64,000 bases of DNA from Ephydatia muelleri (GCA_013339895.1 JABACO010000169.1:1-64000); one strand, 5' to 3'; counted from the stretch's first letter, positions 35,822-48,427 are shown. The notes: a model not told the origin generated them from the letters alone. Program-made: numbers and translations.

Positions 35822-38237
35822 CCTCCTTTCTGTTCAAGTAGTAACAAATAGCAAGGTATTACCTAAACACTTGCTGAGCACTGTGGCCCAGCTGAGCCAA
35901 CTAAGCTCTCAGCACATCTTATCAACAGCACAGTTGATCACCCAAGATGATAAACATAGATAGTTCTTACATTCCCTGGTCAGCAAAATGTTAATCCAGA
36001 AGGTGTAGGTTGGTTGGTACATGTATGTTGGTCAGGATGTATGTGTGGAAGGTTGTGATGACTAAAACTCTAATGCAGCCATCCAGTAACGATCACCTTC
36101 TTGAGGCACCTCGGAATCATGTGATACCAAGTGTGATGTGTTTAAAAGCTAATAGTGTTGACATAGAATAATATACATTACGTCATTATATGTCTCTTAA
36201 AGACTGTATGGGTTCTTGGCCTTTCTAACGGGAGGGGGGGGAACAGCTTTGCATTGCACAGGTAGGACACAGGTAGATTGCTGCATGTGATCATGTGAGA
36301 AATTGGCACATCATAAATTGTGTAATGCAATAAATTGATTTGGGAAATGTTTAAGTTACTTGTTAATTGTACTAAGTAATTTCTGTCAATCTCAAAGCTT
36401 AGATGAAGCAACTGTACACTTACGCGAGTTTGGCACTAAATTTTGTGTGTAGACCTGTGAGTGGCACTGAGTAAGTCGATTGATTTATGGTCGTTTATAA
36501 AGATGTATGGTTTATGCCACCTGTGTGTACCTAACTTTGTACTTAGGGCACGGAGCAAATTTAATATGCAAACACGATGGTGTAGTATGCAGATGGTAAA
36601 AAAGAAGTCAATAGAATTTACTGTTTAGAAGATATAGTATAACATTTAATTTAATCCATAAAAACCTGTTACGCAGAATACTGTCTCATGTAAATATTAT
36701 GGAAATCAATAATTAGGAGTTACATCTTTTATAGTATTGCATTCTTTCATGGACACCCAACACTAATCAACGGCAGGATGATTAATGACTTCTTTTCAAA
36801 AAGAAAAATATTTCATTCACAGCAAACACAATACATTGTATTAAGTACGTAAAAAAGCAAAATCAGTTGATCAGTTATTGGATTTCTGTGTCCCTCATCA
36901 CCCACATCACCTGAGCCAAACATATGATAAGGTAATTTGGTGCTCCGTTCAGATTGAATCCCACAGGTTTTGCTGCAGGAAGAGAAGAGAACCTTCAAAC
37001 CTTTAAACCAAGGTACCGATGGGGTATCATTATACTATGTGATCGTTTCCTTGAAAAGGTACACATTATCAAATTTCCAGTATGTGCAATAGAAATGTAA
37101 CGCTTGTATGGCTAATTGGAAATTCAGTGCCCTTCAACTCCATTACAGATACTCCAATTCGCAGTTTGTAAAGAAGCAATGTGTAGGGACATTTCAGACT
37201 TCTAGGATATTAAATAAAAATGTTGAAAAAACATGCGTTAAATCCCTTTTCATGGAAACAATCCCATTTTTAGTTGTGTAATTTTTGTGTGTAAGCTTAA
37301 GCATCTGTTGAATGCATCAGTATACAAGGGTAGCCTCATCCCCAGCCCCTATTATATATTTAAAGTTACGGGGATGAAAAATAGGGCCTGGTAGATACTG
37401 CCAAGGATAGATATTACTAACTGGGTAACCATATACTGTTGTAATTTTGTTAGTAATCTAGTCTGATTGACACGATTCACAGCCCTCTGACAGTACTAGT
37501 GATCTGGGCTCAGTGAAGAGTTGATTACATGTGACTTGAAAACATTGAGGTCCCACAAGACAGTTGCTGCCAGCTTAACCTGTAATATATTTTGCCACAC
37601 AGTGTGCATGTGTATTCATGAATTCGTATATACGTTGGTTGTGTTTAATCTATAGTCCATCAATAGTCCTACCACAATGTACGTGATGTAGTTTTGGGTC
37701 TGAGTCATATTTAAAAAACAAACAGAGCTCTGCATAAGTAAGATATTTCACACAAGACGTTAAGCTGATTACCTGCACATGTTCTATTTAATTGCACAGT
37801 TCAATGAATTCCCTGAGTCAATCACAAGATAGGGTATAAATATAATCCCACCTGTCCAGTTCAATTACATGGACAGAACATGTAAATTCCTTGAAGTTGT
37901 ATCGTATCTCTTTTTTATTAAGTCATAGAATCCTGTTGTGGCTGGAAGATGTATATTTATGCAAAAAGGGTGCATTCTCAATTGTTGATTTGTACACATG
38001 CATGATTTAATGAATTTTAGTCTTGCAACATTTCTGTACGTATTCATTTCAATTCAAAGAAGTTGAGTAATTTCATCCTGTGAAAAAGCTTGGTAATTTC
38101 AAGATAGGCTTTCAATCCATTCTATTCCTTGTCACGATTAACTCACTGGTCTGCATACACTGGATCTTCAACTGGATTCCAGTAAATTCTGGACAGACTG
38201 TTGGTGATCTCTGCCAGCTCTGCCACTCTCCTGAATG
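35822..38237. other. AT-rich interval, no gene seen, right
   Basis: This is the mirror of 12825-15240. Only short frames occur, with no domain and no convincing splice pairs. Confidence 0.5.
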
Positions 38238-38240
38238 CAG

Positions 38241-39069
38241 TCTTTAAGAGAAATAGTGGATGATGTATTACTAGCTCTTGAAGTCAATCCCCATACCAAG
38301 TGAACTTTCTGGTAAATTCCCTACATACAAGCAAAAAATAACCTTTTGTTTTCTTAGATACATATATGCAAATGTGTTGTTTAAGTTCTATATACAATGT
38401 GTTATAATTTATGCAGATGTGGACAAGGAGCTACTTGTCAGTGAGAGAGAAGTGTCTCTCAGTCATTTTCAGCTCCTGTATAGTGCTCCTGAGGCCATTC
38501 TTTGTACAGACACCTTGTGGAGACAACTCCTTCTCAGTCAGAAACTGTTGTGGCAGTATCTGTTGATAGACCTGATAGACCACACTGTAGTGGTAAGTAT
38601 GATAACAACACATTGTGTGCAAAGACTTTCGCTCTTTCATTTGGTGCACTGAAGGACCTAATGGCTTTTGTGCCATCAGGTGCCCTGGTGCCTGCCACTA
38701 CAGCTACTGTAACCATCAGGATGAGAGATGACATCATTGAGATGCTGGACATGGTTGAGTGTCAGGGTCTTCCAACAAGCCAAACATCTGATATGGGGTG
38801 ATTGGAAAGAAGACTTCGAATGTGTGGTCAGGGATGTGGCTGAAAGTAAGATCAAGGGTGTGGTACACTCCCAATCCCTGGATATGTGTGCGTCTCTGTA
38901 TGCTCACTTTCTCCATGCTCTACAAGACGCTAACTACTACTCACCAGGTACTGAACACATCAGTGACAACAGGCTATTTGGCATCTTCCACTCCTGTATC
39001 AACAAGCACAATCAGAGGGTAGTAATATCTAGTCTTAGTGAGACTGATGCTGTCCTACAAGTACAATAG
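38241..39069 (+). CDS. Candidate spliced gene with abutting poly(A) signal, right copy
   Basis: Three coding-like segments in order. First, 38241-38299 follows a CTCTCCTGAATGCAG acceptor (SLREIVDDVLLALEVNPH). Second, 38417-38592 follows TTTATGCAG, has 58 codons (VDKELLVSEREVSLSHFQLL...) and is followed by GTAAGT. Third, a terminal segment is open from 38711 to the TAG at 39067-39069 and carries DWKEDFECVVRDVAESKIKG and ISDNRLFGIFHSCINKHNQR. An acceptor at 38679 would keep phase but hits TAA at 38710, so the middle of the gene may be broken or may use another acceptor. The AATAAA begins at the base right after the stop. The translation looks genuinely coding but I do not recognise the family. 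Confidence 0.45.
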
Positions 39070-39075
39070 AATAAA
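39070..39075 (+). terminator. Poly(A) signal directly after stop
   Basis: AATAAA starts immediately after the TAG of the terminal exon. With cleavage usually 10-30 bases downstream this implies a 3' UTR of only a few tens of bases. Confidence 0.45.
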
Positions 39076-39261
39076 TGTACAGGTCACATCAAAGTCCTGC
39101 TAAATATTTTTTTTTTGAAACAATGAAGTACTTACAATACCGTTTGGAAAACAATGTACCCACATGGGCATGTGTTACACTGCAATGAACTCTCCATACC
39201 CATGTCACTGAACAAAAAAAGCAAGCCCTCCCAGTTTATGCAGGCAGTATCTTGAGTTTGC

Positions 39262-39382
39262 GTGCATGCACATTTGTGTGCATGTGTGTGCTTGTGTGTG
39301 TGTATGTGTGTGTGTTTGTGTGTGCATGTGTTTGGTGTGTTTGTGTGTGTGTGTTTGTGTGTGCTTGTGTGTGTGTGTGGAG
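39262..39382. repeat. GT-rich interrupted microsatellite, right
   Basis: This is the mirror of 11680-11800. Confidence 0.8.
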
Positions 39383-39938
39383 GGATGGACTATAATGTAT
39401 TCGCTTCTATAAGCCAGATCTGTATCTCATTTTATCTACAAATGAGCTATTAGCTGCTGATGTACATATACATGATCATGATTGTCATGCTGTCAAATTC
39501 TTTCTGCTGGCATTTGGCTCTGTCAACATGTGTCTGTAGATGTGAACACATATTATAATATAGACTCATTTTCTGTCTCACTGCAGGAGTCTGAGATGAG
39601 TGCATGAACAGATGGTGTGTCCACATCAATATACAGACATGTACAGTGTAAAAATACATCAGCAAGATCTCAGTAATGGTTACTAAGAACCAACCCATAA
39701 CTACTGCTGTTTGTGCTCTGATGAAATGTGGTTGACAGTTACAAAGGTGCCTTTTAGGAAACATAGCAACCCTGTATGTATGTCACTTCGCTGTATGGAG
39801 TTGAGTACCATCAATGTCTGCACATTTATCTGTTTTCAGGCAGGGCATATTAAATATATATGCAAAGAAGATCCATTAACACATCAATTGTTAATATTGA
39901 TTCTAGAACTTATGTCAAACCTATCCTTGTAGTCAGAG

Positions 39939-39939
<1 letters not shown>

Positions 39940-39971
<32 letters not shown>
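39940..39971. repeat. (GT)n microsatellite, right
   Basis: This is the mirror of the CA run near 11085-11117, and differs from it in length by about 3 bases. Confidence 0.8.
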
Positions 39972-39975
<4 letters not shown>

Positions 39976-40014
39976 TGTGCAACAGAGACATAAAGATGAA
40001 GATCAGACAATGGC

Positions 40015-40320
40015 TACATGAACTCTGTCAAGTACAGTACATCAGGAGACAAAGAACACACCCAAAGTGCTAAACTTCCCACCACACATGAATCACTAAC
40101 TACATGCAACTATGAAGTCAGCAAGTACAATCCCTTATTACTCATACTCTGCGGATGTGGTGCTCAGCACAGGTACCATACAGCTAGACCCCATCTCAAT
40201 AGCCTGTTGCCATGAGAACCATTTTCTAATGCTCCCACACATCTGAAAGGCCTGTACTGTGTTTGTCATGATGGGTATCCAAACTGGGCAAATGAATAAA
40301 GACAATTGCACTAGCAACAA
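40015..40320. other. Coding-like DSCVVG module, right
   Basis: This is the mirror of 10740-11045. The DSCVVG-type frame is on the - strand here. Confidence 0.35.
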
Positions 40321-40454
40321 TTAGTACTGTGATCTTGTCAAGGTACTGTGCCAGAAGGCACAGCAGTAGATACAATACGAGACCATTATTCTACACTGTA
40401 CTTCTGTCCATAGATATTCAAACACAAACACAAACATCAATGTCCTAAATACAC

Positions 40455-40727
40455 ATGACTATGAGATATACAGTACATTTACAATACGATGTTGAAAACA
40501 GTGTGCGCGGTTACATGGATAACGTAGGTAAAACCTCAATAGCCATGTCACTGCACTTACAAAGCATGTGCTTTGCACTGTCACACACACATACACAACA
40601 TATACCCATACCCACAGAGGACAAACCTATACGCTGTATTCATAAACAGAGTCAATTTCACCTCCAAGATCAGTCAGGTGGTGTGATGTCACCAAAGGAA
40701 CACTATGATGAAGATCGAGGACCATAA
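40455..40727 (+). other. Short open frame with PTEDKP motif
   Basis: A 90-codon frame with a plausible composition (TEDKPIRCIHKQSQFHLQDQ). A PTEDKP match also occurs in a 63-codon frame at 15256-15447, on the corresponding opposite strand of the arm. No family was recognised and no splice support was found. The mirror is 10333-10605. Confidence 0.2.
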
Positions 40728-41402
40728 ACTGAGGATGGAAAGGGGGAAGAATTAGTGGGAGAGGAGTTAGTGGGAAAGAATTTGGCCAGTTTAGTAGCAG
40801 ACCCCACAAAGTGTCGATTAATCATGACATGTTATGTGACAAAAGCAGATACATATTGGCAGATGCACATCAACACACACAGCGTATGAAATACTGAGTT
40901 AATCAACTAAAACAAGAGGACTGGCGGTCAAATTACTTAACTCTTTTCTTTTTGTTTTGCTTTTCATTGACCAGCATCAGGGGACGAGTTCAAATATATA
41001 CTACTTGAACTTCGTACGCCTTCCACTTAACTGTCGCCATGACAAATAACAGAATAAGGCCAAGGTCAGCAATCACAGATGTACGTACGATTTCTCTCCG
41101 TTCTACCAGGTACGGGTCTCTTTCTGACCAGTTCGGTCTCGTATATGTAAAGATATCCCAACATTTGAGACTGGGCACGGAGTTTGATTAATGAGGGACT
41201 GCATTGACCGCCCCTAGGCTGCAGCTGTTTACGGGTCCCTCCCATCTATTGGGGGTGATGCGAGTAGCCCTTCGCTTAGCTTACTTCTTTGCAGAGCATC
41301 GCATTACATTGTAATTAATCATTCTATTCTGTACCAATGAACTTCTGTCACAATATGACATTCACTTTGTTTTAACTAGACAAATAGGCAGGCAATATGC
41401 CT

Positions 41403-41444
41403 CACGTGCAGATAATGATGTCATTCCCATTCAAGTATAAAAGG
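41403..41444 (+). promoter_or_regulatory. Candidate promoter: E-box, CRE-like site, TATA box
   Basis: CACGTG (41403-41408), TGATGTCA (41416-41423, one base off a cAMP-response element) and TATAAAAGG (41436-41444) lie within 42 bases, upstream of the Cys/His-rich exon starting at 41639. Spacing between these sites is tight enough to be a core promoter. The transcription start is not visible. The 9-base GCTTTTGTG repeats follow at 41475. Confidence 0.4.
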
Positions 41445-41474
41445 CTTATTTCTGGCGACGAAATTATCCCATGC

Positions 41475-41513
41475 TATTTTGTGCTTTTGTGCTTTTGTGC
41501 TTTTGTGCTTTTT
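41475..41513. repeat. 9-base tandem repeat GCTTTTGTG, right
   Basis: This is the mirror of 9547-9585: four copies between the TATA box and the first recognised exon. Confidence 0.8.
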
Positions 41514-41638
41514 GGAGTTTTCTGCTTGCCTCTTTATATATATCAAAAAAAAATTTATTACAACAAAAATTTAACAAAACCTACTTTTACTTCAAAACGA
41601 AAATATATAGTAACTTAAAAAAATTGTATCTACCACAG

Positions 41639-42745
41639 TCACAAGACTGGAGATGGCTGTCATCGTCCAAAGAGTGAGTTTCATAGTTGTATTACTACAC
41701 AGCTGTGTCATGGTGATATGCACTGCATGGTTCCGCAGCTTGGCATTTCAGATGTGCGCAATTTGTTAGTTGACCGTTTCAACAACGGCAATGAAAGGCC
41801 GCTTGCGTGTGTCAAGTGCCACGAGGCATTTGTGATAAGATGGCAGGTGGGTATACCTTTCATCTCTTAATTTATGTTCTGTCTGTGTGTGTGTGTGTGT
41901 GTGTATATTTGTAACTATTATTGTATCTATCATTATATAGGGAACACGCCGGCCTCTACTAACGCTGGGGTCACCTCTGGGTGACGTCCAAAAAAGGTGC
42001 TACACCCAGGGACGACGCTACTTAAACCACCTCCAAAACGTCCACAGTAAGTGACGACGTGTAGCAGCGTAATGCTGATTTGCCATAGGTGGCGGTAATA
42101 ATACCTTGGTATAGCTCCGAGGGAAGGGGAAACAAGAAGTGCGTAGTGATTGTGGTTTGGCATGTGGGCAACGATGCCCCCCCCCCCCCCCCCCCCCCAC
42201 CGTCTCGCGATCCTTTAAAAAAAAAAAACTATAAGAGTGCACAAGATATGAGTTCAGCCTACTACTAGTAATGTTGCATGTCGAACGAATTAGAAATGAG
42301 TGCAAGGCGATCTTAAGGTGGCCCTTTTATGGAACTATATTGTCAAATTGCATTTTAAAAATCTGTATCTGCCGCAAATTAATATCCCTAGGCCCTTTTG
42401 CCTAGGCTTAATGTTTCAGCTGACTGAAGGTTTGATGGGAAATTATGTGTAGGTTCATAGTTAGACCAACATTTTCACCAAGAACAAGTCAAATTTTGAT
42501 TCAGGAATGTGTTACTAAACAGTGTGTACATGATGAATAATATTCAATATGGTCGTGTGTAGTTGCAAATATCTAATAGTAAAACTTTCCATACAGTTTT
42601 GGATCAGCCTATACTAACTAAGTGCTATAAGATGGTTGCAATGGTCCAGTATTTATTATCAAACTATATCATAAGTGTGCATACGACTTACCTTCTGCAG
42701 ACATCCACCGTCCAACAACAGAGCATGCACCAGGTTCCATACAAC
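41639..42745 (+). CDS. Cys/His-rich candidate spliced gene, right copy
   Basis: Exon 41639-41846 follows a CTACCACAG acceptor and has 69 codons ending at CAG|GTGGGT. It carries closely spaced Cys and His residues (GDGCHRPKSEFHSC, QLCHGDMHCM, LACVKCHEAF), which suggest metal binding. After a 94-base intron, exon 41941-42046 (GTRRPLLTLGSPLGDVQKRC...) ends in phase 1 before GTAAGT. Two continuations fit: 42115-42146, which ends PREGETRSA with a TAG, or 42597-42745, whose two leading T bases complete the phase-1 codon (LDQPILTKCYKMVAMVQYLL...VQQQSMHQVPYN) before another GTAAGT. The long form could run on to the Pro/Ser-rich exon at 46610, but a linking exon is missing (phase 0 to phase 1). No known family was recognised. 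The 5' end is probably an exon between the TATA box and 41639. Confidence 0.45.
42177..42231. repeat. C22 ... A12 homopolymer pair, right
   Basis: This is the mirror of 8831-8883. The C run is the same length as the left G run, but the A run is one shorter. It lies in the putative intron between the second exon and the long alternative third exon of the Cys/His-rich gene. Confidence 0.85.
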
Positions 42746-42748
42746 GTA

Positions 42749-43170
42749 AGTTATATTATGATTGCTCTTTTCTGTCTGCATTACATTTGATTACAAGTAA
42801 TTCAATAATGAAGTTAAAGTGCACAAATTATATTAATAGAAATTCCGTGTTAGTAGCCTTTTATAAACAATATTTGTGATGCAAATGTGTGACTTATGCC
42901 AAAAATTTGAAGTATTATTATATTCTGCATATTGCAAAATGAAATTGAAACATGAGCAATAGAAGGATGCATGTGAATTATGTAGCTTATAGGTGGTGTA
43001 TTAACAAATGAGGAATTTAAACTTTTATTTCTAAGCATTAAATCAGTTTGCTGACTGATTGATTTATTATACATAATCCTTCACGGCTGTATGTGGCTTC
43101 AATAAATACATGTAATGAATGATACACTAAATAGGTAGTTATCAAAACACGAAATACATACAAATTAGAT
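42749..43170. other. AT-rich interval, no gene seen, right
   Basis: This is the mirror of 7890-8310. Confidence 0.4.
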
Positions 43171-43174
43171 GATA

Positions 43175-45457
43175 CTTAAAATGAAATCATAAAGAGAAAC
43201 AAATGGTATCCATGAATGAGCATCATCATCAAACCCCAGCCCACTTCTCCATTTTATGAGGGACCCCCCTCTAAGACCAGAGGCTCATGATCACTGCTCA
43301 AACCCATGCAAAAGCAAGCTGTGATTGTACATAACTGCTTGTAATGGAAAACATGAACTACAGAGCAGTGGCCATGTGCCTTAAGAAGTGTTATGTAGTA
43401 GTCCGTCCACTGAAAGTACAAATGGGGTAAAGGTGGCTCTTCTGTCTTCTACTGCCTTTTGTACATTCTCTTCTTCTCCTGTGAGCTTGACTCAAGAATT
43501 GGCATATGGTGCTCGATGGCAGTGTGATGGGGCATCAGAGACACTGAAATCATACAACGCCTCCACCTGCGGTTGCCAAACACCTCTGATTCCCTGTTCT
43601 AGTCTTAGTCCTGGATCACCTGTAGCAATGTTCAGTAACTTCAACTGGTTCCTTGATGACTTGGGGCCCACATGACTGGCTAGATCTCCAATGCAGCCAC
43701 GAATCTCTGTGGCTCAATATAACAAGTCCCCTATTTCTTACAGTCAAGGGCACAACCATCACATTTGGTTGGCAGATTAGATGGATGTTGCAAATAGCGC
43801 AGAGCTGGGCATGACATGAGTTGCTTAACAGAAAATTGATACCATTCTTGCAACTCTTTCACCAGGCAGACAGCATGCAATCATGAGGATAGTCGAAGGT
43901 AAAAAGTCCAGCTGGCTGACGACCCTGCCACTTCAAAGCTGCCACCTTGATTTGGCTCCAGTTTAGAGGTGGCCTAGCCTGCTGATTGCATTCAGATGAC
44001 AGGCAGAGCTAAATTCTCCACACCCCTTAATAGCTTCTACCACAACTTTGGTGCCCTGGATAGGAGTGTGGTAGGACAATGATGCTGTTTCTGTAGGATT
44101 AGTTATCCCAAGCCAGAAAAACAAGTTGGTAAAGAAAACAGTGTACATTCAACATCTGACAAATCTCCTTGGAACAATGCTGGGTAGAAGCTGTAATAAT
44201 GGCATCTTGCAGTGGGACAAAAGCATCTCCACAGTTGTGCATGACTCGCAGCAGGTACGACCATTCACACTGAAGGGATTTGGAGAGAGCAGTATAAGCG
44301 GATTGCGGTGACTTGGTATCTGCCTTAGAGACACAATCTACCCACATTGCAATCTTCTTATGCAGACTCCAATAATACCCCCAAGAAAGCAATATCCATT
44401 CGCTATCTGCACACCCAAATCACCAAAGACCAGCCTAGCCTCATCTTCAGATTCTGTGGTAACAATCAGGCAGCTTATCTCGGGCTAAGGAAAGTATCCA
44501 TATGCTGAGCCTTGCTCAGCCAACTGATCATACCAAGAACGAACCTCCTTGCTGTTACCAATGCAAGCTGTGTCATCTGCATACCAGGTCTGTAGCCTGT
44601 TCTCTTTGGCCTTCAGTGATTTTACGAGTGGTAATAGTGCAACTGCATGGATAGAGGATCACCTTGAGTAACACCTTCCCTACGGAATAGACATTCATCT
44701 GTACAAGCCTAGCAAATCCTCGATAGGTGTTGAACACACAGAGGCTGCATCAAAGCCATAACATGCCAGCATTCCACAAGGCAGCAACTCGGTTCACCAT
44801 GTTAAAAGCAGTTTTGGCATCCCCTAACAAAAACCTCCATCCATTACCAGAATGTTGTGTGTACAGCTCTGTCATTGCATGCACTGCCCCTTCTACTTCT
44901 GCTTTCAAGCTGATGCCAACTGGTCTGTTCCACGCAACATTTCAACATCAATGCCAGGTGGTTAGCGCCATCACTCTACCAATAATGCGATGCAAGCACT
45001 CTCCAATGCCAATAGGGTGAACTCCAGGACACTTGTCCAAGGCAATGAGTTGGTTAGCCGTCAGAGCTTTGATGTTATCCCATTCAAACGCAGTGTTTTC
45101 CATTGATCGTGTCAGTGCTGCAATAGCTTCCCTCAAACGATTAATGTGGGCACCATAGTGTAGTACACAACTCTGCCACCGTATAGAATCTGTTCCACTG
45201 GGACCAGCACCACCTTTGATGTTGTGGGCTAAATTTTCAACATTTAACGCAGTGATGTCAACATCTATTAATGATGGTAATGAGACACAATAAGCAAAAG
45301 CTGAGGGATCTGGTTTGGTGGTAGAAGGGTGTTTTTCCAACAGGATCTCAAGCAAAGTCTTACAAGTACCTTCAACAATGTCTTCAGTCCTCAACACTCC
45401 TCTTGTGATCCTCTCAGCAATTAAGCGCACTGCCTCCCGCACTTTGCCATGAAGCAT
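43175..45457 (-). pseudogene. Reverse-transcriptase relic, right copy
   Basis: This is the mirror of 5601-7884, with the same motifs and the same frame breaks. One homopolymer differs (6 C near 43264-43269 against 7 G near 7789-7795). It lies on the strand opposite to the Cys/His-rich and Pro/Ser-rich exons that flank it. If those belong to one gene, the relic is in an intron in antisense orientation. Confidence 0.85.
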
Positions 45458-46056
45458 AAGACGTGTAAAGACATGTGCTGAATGCTCATCATCGTGCTAA
45501 TACCACCTGCCACCCATCACAGCATTGGGCTTCATGTAGGGTTGTATGTAGCTGAAAAGGAGGTTTATTGTTATAACATTATTGTATCTATTGAAAGAAA
45601 CGCTTCGTTACTGACATCTTATGTTTCAAAGCTCACAACACCACAAAACAGCAATAAAAACATATATTTCCAAGTAAACTACAACACAAGGTCCATCAAA
45701 ATCTATAAGCACTGTGCAAATGGTGCACCAACACTATCTACAAGCTGTGTCTATAACGCTGGGTGGCACTTCTTTCAGAAGTGCCGATACAATATCTGAT
45801 TGTAGTGAGCCTCCTGACAAGATTAGGAGATCAGGCTAATCTCTGAGTCAGTGAAAAGGCACGTTAGAACAAGAGTTAAAGAATCAGATTTGTCTTCAGT
45901 ACAAACCCAAATAAATCATACAAATAATCGATGCACATTGTGAATAGGTCTATGTGCACATGAACAAGAGTTATTAGTGCCAGGAGTGCATAGGTGTACA
46001 CTGACACTAGCTGTTTTAGTACATACAAATGAAGCATAAGGTAGCATATTAAGAGT

Positions 46057-46078
46057 ACACACACACACACACACACAC
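46057..46078. repeat. (AC)n microsatellite, right
   Basis: This is the mirror of 4980-5001. Confidence 0.9.
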
Positions 46079-46609
46079 CGCATCATATGGAAAGCAACAT
46101 TGTGAGCATCAAAAGTCCAGAGCAAGAGAAGATCATATCAGAAAGCATGAGTCACCGACCAGGCTTTAATACCAATTTCGCTACGCATCTTTGCAAGATT
46201 TGTCTCCTTCAGTCTTCTAAAAGGTAGCCTTAAACCATTGAACAGGTGTATTGCTGGTGCAAATAGATCAAGGGGAAGATGATATAAACATTCTGAATTT
46301 ACGAATCTAATCAAGTTGAACCATAAATAAAAGTATATGTGATTAGTATGATGCCTTAGTTAATAATTGAACTCAAACCAGTTAGTAATAGATTCCTAAA
46401 ACATTTGAACTGTAACATCTCACAATTGATGTCAGTTATTTTTCTTCCATGGTTATTGTGTATTACAAATAGGGTAAAAGAATTTGGTTGTGAGTAAAAA
46501 GCACATTTGAGTAACAATGCACATTGTTCTGAAGGTGCAGATCATTTTTGGATGCAAGCTCATTGTTGCAAAACCCTGTATGAAATGCTTTTTTACATGT
46601 GTATTTTAG

Positions 46610-48147
46610 AACTGCGTGCTGCCAGACGCGTCCAGAATGACCTTTCAGACCGTCTGGCAGCACTGGAACAAGGAGCAGCACCACCTGCTGGAGGACCAGC
46701 CCCCCTCAACCAACCACCAGCTGGAGGACCAGCCCTCCTCAACCAACCACCAGCTGAAGGACCAACTCCTCCGAACCAGCCACACGAGGAACGACCGTCA
46801 TCATCTCAATCCCATGAGATGGATGATGATGCAGGGCCATCTCCATTCGCTGCATTGGAGACAAAATTCCTTTTGATGTTCCAACGATTAGAAGGGAACA
46901 TTCATGGGATGCTGGAGAGGATAGAGCTACTGGAGGCTGCTGCCATCTCTAACCAGAGGCAGTTACCCTCACCTCCAGTAGCATCATCCCCAGCAACATT
47001 CTCACCTTCATCTCCTCCTCAGCCTTCATCTCCTTATCAGCCTTCATCTCCTCATCACCCTTCATCTCCTCATCAGCCTTCATCTCCTCATCACCCTTCA
47101 TCTCCTCATCAGCCTTCATCTCCTCATCAGCCTTCATCTCCTTCATCTCCTCATCAGCCTTCATCTCCTACTCTATCACCATCAGTACCATCATCCTCAC
47201 CATCCCTTCTACCCAAACCAACCTCACTCCCCAATCCATCATTCATTCCTACCATCCTCATCACTCCAGCCACCCCCAATGTATCAGCCATACCCACCAC
47301 ACCTCTTCCACAGCCTAGACCAGCCACACCCTCTAAAACCACCACACCTAAAACCATACCCCCTCCACAACCTAGACGAGTCACGCCCTCTGTACCGAAA
47401 ACTTCCTCACCACTCCTGGCGCCATCTACACCCCTCACAAAACCATTAGACCCCCTTGACTCGTTCCCTACAACGTGTGTGGTGCCTGGCACACACAGAT
47501 CGTCACCATCAGTGCCCACCTGCAGGGAACCCCTCATTGGCAGGGTGGTTCATAGGCCACCCTCGCCACCAGCATTAGAAGATCTGGGGGTTCCTCAGCA
47601 GCGTGGGCCTGAGGTAAGGGAACAGTCAACACCACCACCCACCTCCTCGTCTGCTGCCCGCCAGGCCACTGTTAGCTCGTCAACGGGGAGCGCGCCCAGT
47701 GCCGAGCCGTCGCCACAGCCTTTCAGGTTAAGAACTCTGATGAGGCGACGGCCAGAGGCCTGGGTAGTCCCCGTGACTGGACCACGCAGTGGGGCAGCAG
47801 TTGTGATGAGGACGCCACCACCCAGCACAGAAACGGCACATGTCCAGCAACCTCCACAACAACCAGGTCCACCTCCACCTTCCTTATTGTCTTCTTCACC
47901 ACCACCATCTCTACACCAGCCCCAATCCATGCCACCAACAGCCGAAGAACGGTCGCCACTACCGCACAGCTTATTTACCGTCCGGCCAGCTTGGGCCCAT
48001 CGGCCACTGGTCGGACGGACTCCACCTCCTGCTCTGCCACTCAGCCACCAGCTGGAGCCATCCTCACCCTCCAGAAGAAGGAGTAGAAGCAGCGATGAGG
48101 ATGGCTCCCAACATTCACCTTCAAAAAGGCCCAGGGGGCATCAGTGA
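46610..48147 (+). CDS. Pro/Ser-rich terminal exon, intact right copy
   Basis: A TGTATTTTAG acceptor is followed by 511 codons open to TGA (the frame is open further upstream to an ATG at 46507, but that part looks intronic). Layout from the exon start: a basic/helical stretch (RAARRVQNDLSDRLAALEQG); three PPAGGPAPLNQ-type repeats; an acidic patch (MDDDAGPSPFAALE); a likely coiled coil (FLLMFQRLEGNIHGMLERIE); the SSPHQP hexapeptide array; a long Pro/Ser/Thr-rich, probably disordered region; and a basic C terminus (SPSRRRSRSSDEDGSQHSPS, then KRPRG) like a nuclear-localisation signal. It could be a nuclear scaffold or chromatin-associated protein, but I recognise no family. An AATAAA follows at 48353. 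The left-arm copy is frameshifted. Confidence 0.55.
46999..47166 (+). repeat. 18-base coding minisatellite (SSPHQP), right
   Basis: This is the mirror of 3893-4060, inside the intact exon. Confidence 0.8.
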
Positions 48148-48352
48148 GCCTCCTTGGGTCCTCACTGACCCCACCTCTTCCCCTCATCTGATCTGTCACT
48201 CCCTAAAAGCAACCAAATGATATTAACATCTCTCAAAACTCCTCCTTCCTCCTAGGAAACTCCCATGCCTCTTGCCTCAAGTGCCAAAACTACCAAATTC
48301 CGTACGTCTTTCTCACTACCATGTAATATGAACTATTACCTATCTGTTCCTA

Positions 48353-48358
48353 AATAAA
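48353..48358 (+). terminator. Poly(A) signal of Pro/Ser-rich exon
   Basis: AATAAA, 205 bases after the TGA at 48145-48147. Confidence 0.55.
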
Positions 48359-48427
48359 CCCCCTCCTCCCCACAACTCCTGGTCCCTCCCTTACTGCTCA
48401 TATTTTCCGAGATCACACCTCTCAGGT

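Noticed and set aside
43388..43675. 95-codon + strand frame
   Set aside because: Antisense of the reverse-transcriptase relic.
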